Source of the DNA: Ornithinibacillus bavariensis
Lineage (GTDB): Bacteria; Bacillota; Bacilli; Bacillales; Amphibacillaceae
Length of the DNA: 64,000 nt
Reading direction: 5' to 3'
Assembly (NCBI RefSeq): GCF_018333235.1
Contig: NZ_BORP01000003.1
Span: 1 to 64,000, forward strand
In this document: positions 55,650 through 64,000 of the stretch, one piece after another
How positions within the stretch are numbered: the first letter of the stretch is position 1
How the letters are laid out: every line of letters begins with the position of its first letter
The notes under the pieces: generated by a model
Told to the model about the DNA's origin: nothing
The model's input: the letters and a program-made list of their open reading frames with translations, nothing else
Database searches by the model: none
Translations under genes and position numbers: made by a program

Positions 55650-55676
55650 TTGCTTGGTCTTCGTAGAGTGACCAAG
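55650..55676. terminator. Hairpin between convergent genes
   Basis: TTGCTTGGTC...GACCAAGCAA stem; on the plus strand it is followed by CTTTATTTTTTTT. Confidence 0.75.
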
Positions 55677-55681
55677 CAACT

Positions 55682-56026
55682 TTATTTTTTTTCCTTGTGA
55701 TTAACTGGGGTACCTCTCATTAGCTTTTCAAAACGCATTAACTGATCATCTTTTGTTTTCTGATGAGAGGAAGAGTTCTCATCATGCTGTACGTTAGATT
55801 TTATACCAAATTGAACTCCTGCAGAAGAATTAATAATGCTTTCCCGTTTTCCATCAGAATGGGGAGTCGTTTCCCTTCCAGTATTACGCTGAGTCACGGC
55901 TGCTGCCTCCTCTTTTTCATGATATCCTACCCTCTTAATATACCCGAAAGCAAAATGTCCTATTATCGTTTCTTTCCCTTCTAAAACACTTCGAAAAGTT
56001 ACTATTCTCTTCCTATCTACTAACAT
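55682..56026 (-). CDS. Hypothetical small basic protein
   Basis: About 114 residues from ATG 56026 (AGGATA ahead); a longer frame to 56107 would add a hydrophobic N-terminus. It is rich in Lys, Arg, Glu and Ser, with a hydrophilic, probably disordered C-terminal half. No domain was recognised. The coding status is uncertain, supported by frame length and its place between a terminator and trhO. Confidence 0.42.
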   Translation of the reverse strand: MLVDRKRIVTFRSVLEGKETIIGHFAFGYIKRVGYHEKEEAAAVTQRNTGRETTPHSDGKRESIINSSAGVQFGIKSNVQHDENSSSHQKTKDDQLMRFEKLMRGTPVNHKEKK

Positions 56027-56144
56027 TATCCTGTTGAATTTTTGGTAAAAACTTGTTAAACTATACTCTTGCAAGATTATAAAAAAGTAAATAACGACTA
56101 CCAACATTTATATCTTGCAAATATGAATGATAGGTGGTAATGAA

Positions 56145-57119
56145 ATGGAAAAATATCGAGTATTATTGTACTACAAGTATGTAGACATCGAGGATCCTGA
56201 AATCTTTGCAAAAGAGCATTTAGCTTTTTGTAAAGACGCTGGTTTAAAGGGTAGAATTCTAGTAGCGAAAGAGGGAATCAATGGTACTGTTTCTGGTACT
56301 GTCGAGGCTACCACGAAGTATATGGAAATGATGCACAACGACCCTCGCTTTGCTGATTTAGTTTTCAAGGTAGATGAAAGTGATGGTCATGCATTTAAGA
56401 AAATGCATGTTAGACCACGTAAAGAGCTTGTAACCCTTCGTTTGGATGAAGAAGAGAATGTTGATCCTAAGGAATTAACTGGTGAGTTTTTATCTCCGAA
56501 GGAATGGTATGAAGCAATGCAACGTGATGACGTCGTTATTTTTGATACACGTAACGACTATGAATATGAATTAGGACATTTCCGTGGCGCACTTAACCCG
56601 GATATTGATAATTTCCGTGATTTACCAGAATGGGTACAAAAAAACAAACATTTGATTGAAGGTAAAAAGATTTTGATGTACTGTACTGGTGGAATTCGCT
56701 GTGAGAAATTCACTGGCTGGATGATTAAGCAAGGATTTGAAGATGTTGCACAGCTTCATGGGGGAATTGTAACCTATGGTAAAGACCCAGAAGTACAGGG
56801 TGAGCTATGGGATGGACAATGTTATGTATTTGATGAGCGCATCTCTGTACCAATAAATCGTAAGGAACATGTTGTTGTAGGGAAAGACTTCTTTGATGGC
56901 AAACCTTGCGAGCGTTATGTAAATTGTGCAAATCCAGAATGTAATCGACAAATACTCTGCTCAGAAGAGAATGAACATAAATATATGCGCGGATGCTCAC
57001 ACGAATGTCGTGTACACCCACGTAACTTATATATTAAAGAACACAACCTTTCACAAGAAGAAATTCAACATCGATTAGATGTTATTGCTAAAGAAAATCA
57101 AGTTGCTCAAGAAGCGTAA
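56145..57119 (+). CDS. trhO: tRNA uridine(34) hydroxylase TrhO (rhodanese family)
   Basis: A 324-residue protein: N-terminal TrhO domain, central rhodanese domain with active-site Cys in MYCTGGIRC near 182-188, and a C-terminal Cys-rich region ([15 protein letters not shown], then C...C near 265-295). It adds oxygen to U34 of tRNAs on the path to mo5U-type modifications, independent of prephenate. AGGTGG precedes ATG 56145. In this window the substrate set would include tRNA-Pro(TGG). Confidence 0.92.
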   Translation: MEKYRVLLYYKYVDIEDPEIFAKEHLAFCKDAGLKGRILVAKEGINGTVSGTVEATTKYMEMMHNDPRFADLVFKVDESDGHAFKKMHVRPRKELVTLRLDEEENVDPKELTGEFLSPKEWYEAMQRDDVVIFDTRNDYEYELGHFRGALNPDIDNFRDLPEWVQKNKHLIEGKKILMYCTGGIRCEKFTGWMIKQGFEDVAQLHGGIVTYGKDPEVQGELWDGQCYVFDERISVPINRKEHVVVGKDFFDGKPCERYVNCANPECNRQILCSEENEHKYMRGCSHECRVHPRNLYIKEHNLSQEEIQHRLDVIAKENQVAQEA

Positions 57120-57140
57120 GAAAAAAAAGACGATCATCAT

Positions 57141-57195
57141 TGAACTGCACCCCAATTGTTAGACAAAAATAACAATTGGAGGTGCAGTTTTTTAT
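57141..57195 (+). terminator. Hairpin after trhO; left arm resembles an IS3-family end
   Basis: AACTGCACC-C-CAATTGTTA and TAACAATTG-GA-GGTGCAGTT form an 18-bp stem with a small internal loop, followed by TTTTTT. It can end trhO transcription. The left arm with its flank (TGAACTGCACCCCAATTG) looks like a terminal inverted repeat of IS3/IS150-type elements, suggesting a solo end or miniature element. No transposase remnant is present. Confidence 0.6.
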
Positions 57196-57293
57196 GGCCA
57201 TTTTCGTATGATTGTTTCCGAGTAGACATTTGAGCATTTAATAGTTTCCTGTGATAATTTATGCTATTCTCAAGTGGAAAGGGGGAATTATTA

Positions 57294-57770
57294 ATGAATG
57301 TACATGATTTTTCCGTTGGATCAATTAAAGGAGAAACCATTCATCTATCCCAATACAAGGGAAAGGTACTATTAATTGTAAATACAGCAAGTAAATGTGG
57401 GTTTACACCCCAATTAGATGGTTTACAAAAGCTATATGAAACATATCATGGTAAAGAATTTGAAGTCCTTGGTTTCCCTTGTAATCAATTTGGGAATCAG
57501 GACCCTGGAACGAATGAAGAGATTGATGGCTTCTGTAAAGTAAATTATGGTGTTACCTTTCAGATGTTCCAAAAGATAGACGTGAAGGGGTCAAATGCAC
57601 ATCCCCTATTCAAATTTCTAACAGAAGAAGCAAAAGGGTTTGTAACGAAGGAAATCAAATGGAATTTCACGAAGTTTCTGGTTGACCAAAACGGAAGTGT
57701 AATAAAACGGTATTCACCACAAACCACTCCAGACAAAATTGAAAAGGATATTGAACACCTTCTCCAATAA
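57294..57770 (+). CDS. Glutathione peroxidase-family thiol peroxidase (BsaA-like)
   Basis: A 158-residue peroxidase with the catalytic Cys in NTASKCGFTPQ near 36, Gln in GFPCNQFGNQDPG near 68-72 and Trp in KWNFTKFLV near 126. Bacterial forms usually use thioredoxin. AAAGGGGG lies ahead of ATG 57294; a longer frame from 57261 lacks a ribosome binding site. Confidence 0.92.
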   Translation: MNVHDFSVGSIKGETIHLSQYKGKVLLIVNTASKCGFTPQLDGLQKLYETYHGKEFEVLGFPCNQFGNQDPGTNEEIDGFCKVNYGVTFQMFQKIDVKGSNAHPLFKFLTEEAKGFVTKEIKWNFTKFLVDQNGSVIKRYSPQTTPDKIEKDIEHLLQ

Positions 57771-57804
57771 AAAAAACTCGATGGAAAGCCATCGAGTTTT
57801 TTTA
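57767..57804. terminator. Bidirectional terminator
   Basis: AAAAAAACTCGATGG and CCATCGAGTTTTTTT around a short loop, between the convergent peroxidase and ABC transporter genes. Confidence 0.92.
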
Positions 57805-58527
57805 TCAAAGAACCTTTGCTAAGAAGTCTCCTGCTCGCTTTGTTTGTGGATTATCGAAAAAGGATATTGGCTCTCCTTCTTCAATCAGTTGTCCACCATC
57901 CATAAAGATAATTCTATCTGCCACTTCCTTTGCAAAATTCATCTCATGAGTCACAACAACCATAGTCATTCCACTTTTAGCCAGATCCTTCATTACATCC
58001 AAGACTTCCTTAACCATCTCTGGATCTAGTGCAGAAGTCGGCTCATCAAATAACATGATTTCTGGTTCCATGGCAAGTGCCCTAGCAATCGCCACACGCT
58101 GTTTCTGACCACCGGATAAGCGGTTTGGATAGGTGTCCATTTTCTCTGTTAAACCAACTTTAATCAATAATTCCTTTGCAATTTTCTCTGCTTCCCCTCT
58201 CTTCTGATGCTTTACCTTCATTGGAGCGTACATAACATTTTCAAATGCTGTCATGTGGGGAAACAAATGAAAATGTTGAAAAACCATTCCAATATTCTTC
58301 CGGATCTCAAGTTTATTTATCTTGGGTTTGGTAATGTCCATTTCATGTAATAAAATTTGACCACTTGACGGGGATTCCAGTAAATTTATACAGCGCAGAA
58401 AGGTAGATTTCCCTGAACCTGATGGACCAATCACTGCCACAACTTCTCCATGTTCAATCGTTGTTGTAATATTTTCTAAAACTAAGTTATCACTAAAGCT
58501 TTTAGAAAGATTATTTATCTTAATCAC
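57805..58527 (-). CDS. Polar amino acid ABC transporter ATP-binding protein
   Basis: A 240-residue ATPase: Walker [10 protein letters not shown] near 34, signature LSGGQKQR near 135, Walker B IMLFDEP near 156 and an H-loop His in VVTHEM near 193. GTG start at 58527 overlaps the permease end by eight bases. Closest known organisation is ArtR/GlnQ-type systems. Confidence 0.93.
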   Translation of the reverse strand: MIKINNLSKSFSDNLVLENITTTIEHGEVVAVIGPSGSGKSTFLRCINLLESPSSGQILLHEMDITKPKINKLEIRKNIGMVFQHFHLFPHMTAFENVMYAPMKVKHQKRGEAEKIAKELLIKVGLTEKMDTYPNRLSGGQKQRVAIARALAMEPEIMLFDEPTSALDPEMVKEVLDVMKDLAKSGMTMVVVTHEMNFAKEVADRIIFMDGGQLIEEGEPISFFDNPQTKRAGDFLAKVL

Positions 58528-59179
58528 TATGCCTCATCCTCCGTTCAACCCATCTACCAATAGTAGATAGAATAAAAACCATCACCCAATAAATTAGACC
58601 GGCAAACAGTAACGGTTCGAAATTACGATATAATTGCGAACCAACTATCTCTGCTCTTCGCATAATGTCTAGATAGCCGATTGTTGAAACTAATGCCGAC
58701 TCCTTTGTTAAGGAAATAAATTCATTCATCAATGCAGGCAAGATGTTCTTAATTGCCTGGGGCAGAATAATATTCAGCATCATTGGTCTATAAGCAACCC
58801 CTAATGCTTCAGCCGCTTCAACCTGTCCTTTATCGACAGCCATAATTCCCGCACGAATGATCTCCGATACATAAGCAGCCGAATTCAAGCCAAAAGCTAA
58901 TACAGCACTTAAAAACACTGGAATATCATATTGAAATAGCTGTGGCACTGCATAATGAATAATCATCAATTGTAAGATTAATGGTGTACCACGAAAGATC
59001 GAAGTATAAGCATCTGCAGGCCACTTTAACCATTTTTTATTACTAATTTTACATAATGCAAATATTGTTCCTAAAATTAAACCTAATAGGATGGATACAC
59101 TGACAAATTTTAACGTTGCTCCAATTCCTTCTAAAATAAAAGGAATTGAAGGCACGATTTGGCTAAAGTCCAAATTCAT
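58520..59179 (-). CDS. Polar amino acid ABC transporter permease
   Basis: A 219-residue permease of the His/Glu/Gln/Arg/opine family with about five helices and the EAA loop [23 protein letters not shown] near 125-147. ATG 59179 follows a GA-rich ribosome binding region. It works as a homodimer with the ATPase downstream. Confidence 0.92.
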   Translation of the reverse strand: MNLDFSQIVPSIPFILEGIGATLKFVSVSILLGLILGTIFALCKISNKKWLKWPADAYTSIFRGTPLILQLMIIHYAVPQLFQYDIPVFLSAVLAFGLNSAAYVSEIIRAGIMAVDKGQVEAAEALGVAYRPMMLNIILPQAIKNILPALMNEFISLTKESALVSTIGYLDIMRRAEIVGSQLYRNFEPLLFAGLIYWVMVFILSTIGRWVERRMRHSD

Positions 59180-59209
59180 GCCCTCACACCTCACCTTCTA
59201 GCAATAGAG

Positions 59210-59977
59210 TTATTCATATTCTGATAACCATTTATCCTTTAGTTCCTGTATAGTTCCATCTTCTTCAAGCTTCTTCAGTATTTTGTTAACATCAGCAGCT
59301 AATTCACTTCCCTTTGGAAACGCTATTGCCATACCTGGTGAGCTAGTTGTTGGATCATCAAAGCCAACAAAGCCTTGTGATTTGATATAACCTATCGCAA
59401 CAGTCTTATCCATATAAGCAACATCAATACGATTCGTATTTAGTTCCTGAATAAGAATACTAGCATTATCTATTTTCTTTATTTCAAAATCATACTCTGC
59501 GGCTAATTTCTCTGCACCTTCCTCTTGAATTGTTCCAAGCTGTACACCAACTATTTTCCCTCTTAAGCTTTCTAAATCCTGAAACGCGTCCTCAGCCTTC
59601 GTAATAAACATTTCTCCTGAATGATGATATGACTCAGAAAAGTCTACATTCTTGCGTCTATCCTTTGTTGCACTCATACCAGAAAGCACCATATCTACTC
59701 TCTTAGACTGTAAGGAACCTATCAAACCATCAAATTCCATATCTTCAATCTTTATTTCATAACCTAATTCATCAGCAATTTTCTTTGCTAAATCGGCGTC
59801 AAAGCCAATAATATTACCCTTGTCATCAAAGGATTCAAAGGGTGGGAAGTCAGCTGAGGTTGCAACCTTTAATATTTTTTTTCCTTCTTTATCCATTGAA
59901 TTTGCCTCTCCAGAGCTACAGGCAGCTAATAGACTCAGTAATAAGATAAATAAAATTCCTATTTTCGCTTTTTTCAT
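59210..59977 (-). CDS. Amino acid ABC substrate-binding lipoprotein (ArtP-like)
   Basis: A 255-residue lipoprotein: lipobox LSLLAAC near 14-20 and an SBP-3 domain with ATSADFPPFESFDDKGNIIGFDADLAKKIA near 40-69. The fold binds polar amino acids. The true ligand is unknown; the M20 amidohydrolase gene upstream suggests an acylated or modified amino acid. Confidence 0.92.
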   Translation of the reverse strand: MKKAKIGILFILLLSLLAACSSGEANSMDKEGKKILKVATSADFPPFESFDDKGNIIGFDADLAKKIADELGYEIKIEDMEFDGLIGSLQSKRVDMVLSGMSATKDRRKNVDFSESYHHSGEMFITKAEDAFQDLESLRGKIVGVQLGTIQEEGAEKLAAEYDFEIKKIDNASILIQELNTNRIDVAYMDKTVAIGYIKSQGFVGFDDPTTSSPGMAIAFPKGSELAADVNKILKKLEEDGTIQELKDKWLSEYE

Positions 59978-60039
59978 GTTGAACTCTCCCTTATAAATAT
60001 AATTGCAATTAAATAAATATTCATTTTTGTGTATAAAAA

Positions 60040-61200
60040 TTACTTCTTACCTTTAAATTCAGCTTGTATCGATTCATATAACTTCGTATCTGTAATCACA
60101 TCAAAGCCTGTATATGCTAATGCGAGGGCACCTGACCTCAATGCCTCAAAGCCATCTTCTGTTATCGTTTGATTGGCAAACTCCTTTGTATGTGCAATTA
60201 GTCCTGGTTTATTCATTCCAATATACGGATGAATTGCTGGAACAACTTGACTGACATTTCCCATATCAATTGATCCATAGGATTCTTTTGCAGACAATAT
60301 TGGTAGTTTACTAGTCTGTTCTAAGTTATTAGTAAAAGCAGCTGATAATGCTTGATTCGTTTTCATTTCATCATAGCTTAGCTCATAATTGGAAATTTCT
60401 AGTGTTGCACCAGTCATACATGCTGCACCTTCAGCAATAGCTTTCACTTTTTCTACTACTTGGTTTAAATAGAAACGTTCTCTTGCACGTATATAAAATT
60501 GTCCAACTGCATAATCTGGTACAACATTAGCAGCTTTCCCACCCTCAGAGATAATTCCATGAATTCGTACATCAGGTAATAGGTGCTGCCTTAATGCATT
60601 GATACCATTAAATAATTGAATAACACTATCAAGTGCATTAATTCCTTCCTCAGGTGAAGCAGCAGCATGTGAGGTTTTTCCAGTATAAGCAAATTGAATA
60701 GCATCCATTGCTAAGGAATCTCCACTAATATGGGATTGATCACCCGGATGAAGTATCATAGCAACATCGATATCATTAAATATCCCCTTTTCACTCATAG
60801 GCACCTTTGCACCATTTGTTTCCTCTGCCGGGGTTCCTAGTACGACAACACTCCCACCAATTTCCTGGATTATTTTACTCAAGGTTATCCCTGCACCGGC
60901 GCTTATCGTGCCAATCAAATTGTGTCCACATCCATGACCTACAACCGGTAAGGCATCATATTCGGCTAGAAAGGCTACCTTTGGGCCAGGCTTATCACTA
61001 TGGTATTCTGCTCGAAATGCTGTAGGTCTTCCTACTATGCCCACCTCTACTTCAAATTCATGCTTACTTAATAAATCAACAAGTAGTTTCATAGATTCAA
61101 ATTCCTGGTCACCTAATTCTGGATTTTCATACATCTTGTTAGCAATTGACCATAAATCATTTTCTATTTTATGTAATTCCTTTTTCAACAAATTTTTCAT
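60040..61200 (-). CDS. M20-family amidohydrolase
   Basis: A 386-residue zinc-dependent peptidase/deacylase: metal-binding EYDALPVVGHGCGHN near 79-93, Glu pair in GTPAEETNGAK near 122 and a dimerisation domain (about 175-290). Family members remove acyl groups from amino acids (for example YxeP- or YkuR-like). AAAAGGAG precedes the ATG. It appears to be the first gene of the operon with the amino acid transporter. Confidence 0.88.
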   Translation of the reverse strand: MKNLLKKELHKIENDLWSIANKMYENPELGDQEFESMKLLVDLLSKHEFEVEVGIVGRPTAFRAEYHSDKPGPKVAFLAEYDALPVVGHGCGHNLIGTISAGAGITLSKIIQEIGGSVVVLGTPAEETNGAKVPMSEKGIFNDIDVAMILHPGDQSHISGDSLAMDAIQFAYTGKTSHAAASPEEGINALDSVIQLFNGINALRQHLLPDVRIHGIISEGGKAANVVPDYAVGQFYIRARERFYLNQVVEKVKAIAEGAACMTGATLEISNYELSYDEMKTNQALSAAFTNNLEQTSKLPILSAKESYGSIDMGNVSQVVPAIHPYIGMNKPGLIAHTKEFANQTITEDGFEALRSGALALAYTGFDVITDTKLYESIQAEFKGKK

Positions 61201-61316
61201 AGTATACTCCTTTTATGCATATTTATTAACTCATGTGTATATTTATAACATTATTTCAATAAATATTCAACATTTTTTTTTGAAAAAATATCGAATTCAC
61301 CCGACAGCTCTAATTC

Positions 61317-61358
61317 CATAAAAAAGAGGGCCCTAGTAAAAAAACTAGGCCCTCATCT
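61317..61358 (-). terminator. proS terminator
   Basis: On the minus strand GAGGGCCTAG...CTAGGGCCCTC followed by TTTTTT, just after the proS stop. Confidence 0.9.
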
Positions 61359-61367
61359 ATCCACGAA

Positions 61368-62804
61368 TTAATATGCTCTTGCCCAATACACCATCTCTTT
61401 TGCTTCTTTTCCACAGCAGACACAGCTATTAGCAATCTTTTCTTGTTCGAACGGTATGCAACGAGAGGTTGCAGTTGTTTCTTCTTTAATTTTTTCCTCA
61501 CATGCAAGGTCACCACACCACATTGCCTTGATAAATCCACCTTTTTCGACTGCCTGTTTGAATTCATCCATATTCTTAGCTTCTCTAGTCATTTCATTGC
61601 GGTGTGTCAATGCTTTATCATAAAGATTTTGCTGAACTTCCTCAAGTAAAGCTGGTAATCGTTCTTGTAAGTCATCTAGTGCAACAAATTCTTTTTCGCC
61701 AGTATCCCTGCGAACTAATACAACCTGCTTATTTTCAATATCTTTTGGTCCCATTTCAATACGAACTGGAATACCTTTCATTTCATACTCATTAAATTTC
61801 CATCCTGGCATCTTATCACTTGCATCAATATCAACCCGTACCAGGGATTTCAACTGGTCACGTAATTCATATGCCTTATCGAGAACTCCCTCTTTGTGCT
61901 GTGCAATAGGTACAATCATAGCTTGAATTGGTGCAATTCTTGGTGGCACTACCAAGCCACGATTATCACCGTGTACCATAATTAACGCACCCATGATTCT
62001 AGTAGAAACTCCCCAAGAGGTTTGATGAACAAATTGGCTCTTTCCATTTTCATCAAGGTACGTAATATTAAATGCTTCTGCAAAACCTGTTCCAAAATGA
62101 TGGGATGTTCCAGATTGTAGCGCTTTTCCATCATGCATTAGTGCTTCAATTGTTAAAGTATACTTAGCGCCAGCGAATTTCTCTTTATCGGTTTTACGAC
62201 CACGAAGTACTGGAATAGCTAAGTAGTGCTCAACTAAATCGGCATAAACATTCAACATACGATCTGTTTCCTGTTTCGCATCCTCATCTGTTGCATGTGC
62301 TGTATGTCCTTCCTGCCAATGGAACTCAGAAGAACGTAAAAATGGACGGGTCGTCTTTTCCCAACGGACTACATTTGCCCATTGGTTGTATAGCTTCGGT
62401 AAGTCACGATAAGAATGAATGTTTTTGGAATAATAATCACAGAAAAGAACCTCTGATGTAGGACGAACTGCAATTCTTTCCACTAATTCTTCATTGCCAC
62501 CATGAGTAACCCAAGCTACTTCAGGTGCGAATCCTTCTACGTGATCTGCCTCCTTTTGTAGTAGGCTCTCTGGAATAAATAATGGAAACGCAACATTGGA
62601 GTGACCGGTTTCCTTAATCATACGATCTAACTCATTTTTAATATTTTCCCAGATAGCATAGCCATATGGCTTAATAATCATGGTTCCTCTTACTTGACCA
62701 TATTCTACTAATTCTGCTTGCTTCACCACATCGGTATACCACTGGGCAAAGTCATCCTCCATGGCTGTAATTTTTTCAACAAACTCCTTATTTTTCTTGC
62801 TCAT
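61368..62804 (-). CDS. proS: Prolyl-tRNA synthetase (ProS type 3)
   Basis: A 478-residue class II synthetase of the short, eukaryote/archaea-like form without an editing insertion. Motif 2 ([22 protein letters not shown] near 137-158), motif 3 region ([17 protein letters not shown] near 278-294), an anticodon-binding domain and a C-terminal zinc-binding part ([13 protein letters not shown], then CVCCGKE) are visible. AGAGGTG precedes ATG 62804. Expression is controlled by the T-box upstream. Confidence 0.95.
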   Translation of the reverse strand: MSKKNKEFVEKITAMEDDFAQWYTDVVKQAELVEYGQVRGTMIIKPYGYAIWENIKNELDRMIKETGHSNVAFPLFIPESLLQKEADHVEGFAPEVAWVTHGGNEELVERIAVRPTSEVLFCDYYSKNIHSYRDLPKLYNQWANVVRWEKTTRPFLRSSEFHWQEGHTAHATDEDAKQETDRMLNVYADLVEHYLAIPVLRGRKTDKEKFAGAKYTLTIEALMHDGKALQSGTSHHFGTGFAEAFNITYLDENGKSQFVHQTSWGVSTRIMGALIMVHGDNRGLVVPPRIAPIQAMIVPIAQHKEGVLDKAYELRDQLKSLVRVDIDASDKMPGWKFNEYEMKGIPVRIEMGPKDIENKQVVLVRRDTGEKEFVALDDLQERLPALLEEVQQNLYDKALTHRNEMTREAKNMDEFKQAVEKGGFIKAMWCGDLACEEKIKEETTATSRCIPFEQEKIANSCVCCGKEAKEMVYWARAY

Positions 62805-62847
62805 GAACAGCACCTCTTTAAATAAATTTATTTTTGAGAACACAAAA

Positions 62848-63085
62848 AAACCTCGGAATCCACATAAGGGACCGAGGATTGGTGGTACCACCCTTGTTTA
62901 CTACCGATAGACCGGTAGTACACTTGACTTGATAACGGTCAATGACCGCGCACATCTTCATGACGTATCATCCGATGGCGAACTCCAAGGCAGGTTCCAA
63001 TTCTTGTCTATGGAAATTCTCACCAACCATTTCCTCTCTGAATAGACTGTTTAAATTGTACTAATCCTTTTCAACGTTTCCATAT
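62848..63085 (-). promoter_or_regulatory. T-box riboswitch for proS, specifier CCU (Pro)
   Basis: The leader holds the T-box core AAGGGTGGTACCACC (62879-62893 and neighbours) and a terminator CCTCGG...CCGAGGTTTTTTT (62848-62876), with an alternative antiterminator through the T-box. Upstream is a Stem I with AGAGAGG near 63023-63029. A specifier reading GAA-CCU-G at about 62989-62995 gives a proline codon. Uncharged tRNA-Pro would stabilise the antiterminator and switch proS on. Confidence 0.9.
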
Positions 63086-63102
63086 TTCTTATATTAAACT
63101 TA

Positions 63103-63131
63103 AATATAAAGTGCTTCCTTACGAATGTCAA
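63103..63131 (-). promoter_or_regulatory. proS promoter (sigma-A)
   Basis: The minus strand reads TTGACA (63126-63131), a 17-base spacer and TATATT (63103-63108), directly upstream of the T-box leader. Confidence 0.8.
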
Positions 63132-63165
63132 GTATCCCCAATACGAATCGCGTCTTCCCAACTAT

Positions 63166-63597
63166 TTATTCCTTTTTTAGCTTATAAATATCGGGTTCAT
63201 CTGCAATTTCAGTCTGTAGTTGATTTAATGTTCGGTGATCCCTCCTAACTGCTGGGGGGATTTTATTCACTATATATCCATGTAAAAAAGGCTCACAACA
63301 AGAGATAAAAAAAGAACCTAATAATGCCAATGTAATCAATGGAATATCATATCCTATGAACACATAGCTGAAAATAAGTAATAGCACAAAGGCTAACCCA
63401 AAGTCTGATATCGTCGCATTAATATTTCCTGCATATCTTAAAATAAATAAATCTCCAATGAGATAAGAAACAATTGTAGTAAATAGGCTAATCAGAATAA
63501 TATCCATAAGACTCGTCTCTTGAAATACACTGTAGAGAGCAAAGACAGTAAAAAGTACCGCACCAAATTTAATTCCAAGGATTTTTAAATGATTCAA
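63166..63597 (-). CDS. YndM-family (DUF2512) membrane protein
   Basis: A 143-residue protein with four membrane helices (about 7-25, 32-50, 63-82, 85-105) and a polar C-terminus (IPPAVRRDHRTLNQLQTE), matching DUF2512/YndM of Bacillaceae. The function is unknown. Confidence 0.8.
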   Translation of the reverse strand: MNHLKILGIKFGAVLFTVFALYSVFQETSLMDIILISLFTTIVSYLIGDLFILRYAGNINATISDFGLAFVLLLIFSYVFIGYDIPLITLALLGSFFISCCEPFLHGYIVNKIPPAVRRDHRTLNQLQTEIADEPDIYKLKKE

Positions 63598-63698
63598 ATT
63601 CCATACACCCCTTCTTTACATCATTACCTATATTTTGACCTAATTTGTGTTATTTACTTATAAGGTAATGTTACATACACATAAATAGGGGTAAAACA

Positions 63699-63735
63699 GA
63701 AGGCAGCTTTTGTCATTTATAAAGCTGCCTTGTCT
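63699..63735 (-). terminator. Terminator of the DUF456 gene
   Basis: On the minus strand AAGGCAGCTTT...AAAGCTGCCTT followed by CTGTTTT, just after the stop codon at 63737. Confidence 0.7.
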
Positions 63736-63736
63736 C

Positions 63737-64000
63737 TTAAAATATTATATTGATAATAAACAAAATAATCATGACGATTTGCACGAAAACCTTAGCAAAT
63801 GTTCCACTTAAAAATCCTAACAACGAGCCAATAGATGCCTTAAAAGCTTCCTGAAAGGTTCGCTTCTGAAGCATTTCAATGATTAGAACAGCGACAAAAG
63901 GTATAATAATTATCCCGAATGGTGGTATAACAAATGAGCCAATAATGACAGCAATAGCAGCACCACGTTCGCCCCACTTACTACCCCCAAACTTCTTCAC
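63737..64000 (-). CDS. DUF456-family membrane protein (C-terminal part, truncated by window edge)
   Basis: 87 visible residues with two or three hydrophobic segments and the Gly-rich GGSKWGERGAAIAVIIGSF motif of DUF456 (YqgC-like) proteins. That motif is normally in the middle of a protein of about 160 residues, so the start lies beyond the right edge. Confidence 0.78.
   Translation of the reverse strand: MKKFGGSKWGERGAAIAVIIGSFVIPPFGIIIIPFVAVLIIEMLQKRTFQEAFKASIGSLLGFLSGTFAKVFVQIVMIILFIINIIF

Overview
The window is low-GC Bacillota DNA, almost certainly from a spore-forming Bacillaceae genome of the Oceanobacillus/Virgibacillus type. It carries a complete sigma-B operon, CshA, YteA-, YppG- and YndM-type proteins, a YdcC/GerS-like lipoprotein, strong AGGAGG ribosome binding sites, and the B. 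subtilis-like gene order tRNAs - sprT - tex - sigB operon - ndoA - alr - ydcC - acpS - rhomboid. The exact genus is inference. Most genes lie on the minus strand.

Layout. Positions 1-358 hold the 5' end of a 16S rRNA gene (minus strand) with its own promoter and leader. Upstream (588-2305) is a twelve-gene tRNA operon (Asn, Ser, Glu, Asp, Gln, Lys, Leu-TAG, Leu-GAG, Arg, Pro, Gly, Ile in transcription order). It is interrupted by chimeric repeats that fuse tRNA 5' fragments to a conserved hairpin-forming sequence. The Leu-GAG gene contains the 17-bp sequence remembered as the ICEBs1 integration site, unoccupied here. Next come sprT, a PerR-type katA and tex, then a NERD-domain gene broken by one in-frame stop, and a 0.57-kb non-coding tandem array of hairpin units with a period of about 52.5 bp.

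From 8.7 to 18.5 kb: the sigma-B stress operon rsbR-S-T-U-V-W-sigB-rsbX with an internal sigma-B promoter, the ndoAI-ndoA toxin-antitoxin pair, alr, a LolA-fold lipoprotein, acpS and a rhomboid protease. From 18.6 to 28 kb: paired bPH2 proteins (YdbS/YdbT), cshA, a DMT exporter, a DegV protein, an esterase, a YppG-like protein and EcsAB. From 28.2 to 33.4 kb: a phosphonate-type ABC transporter (phnD-C-E-E) followed by a nucleotidase without a signal peptide. From 33.4 to 50.8 kb: a YkoGH-like two-component system with a PepSY protein, a VOC protein, a thioredoxin-like protein, a DUF368 (PopT-type) transporter, a PadR/DUF1129 pair, a CapA lipoprotein, a thiolase, small membrane proteins, a sugar dehydrogenase lipoprotein, TypA, and a CssRS-like two-component pair divergent from an HtrA protease. 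The rest holds YteA, an ElaA acetyltransferase, a hydroxyacid dehydrogenase, a methyltransferase, a cold-shock protein, an orphan BtuF-like receptor, TrhO, glutathione peroxidase, an ArtPQR-type amino-acid ABC transporter with an M20 amidohydrolase, proS under a T-box, a YndM-family protein and an edge-truncated DUF456 protein.

The common themes are translation (rRNA, tRNAs, proS, TypA, CshA), envelope and general stress (sigma-B, HtrA/two-component, PepSY system, rhomboid, EcsAB) and nutrient uptake. The window is mainly conserved chromosomal backbone. The least ordinary material is non-coding: the tRNA-fragment chimeras and the phased hairpin array.
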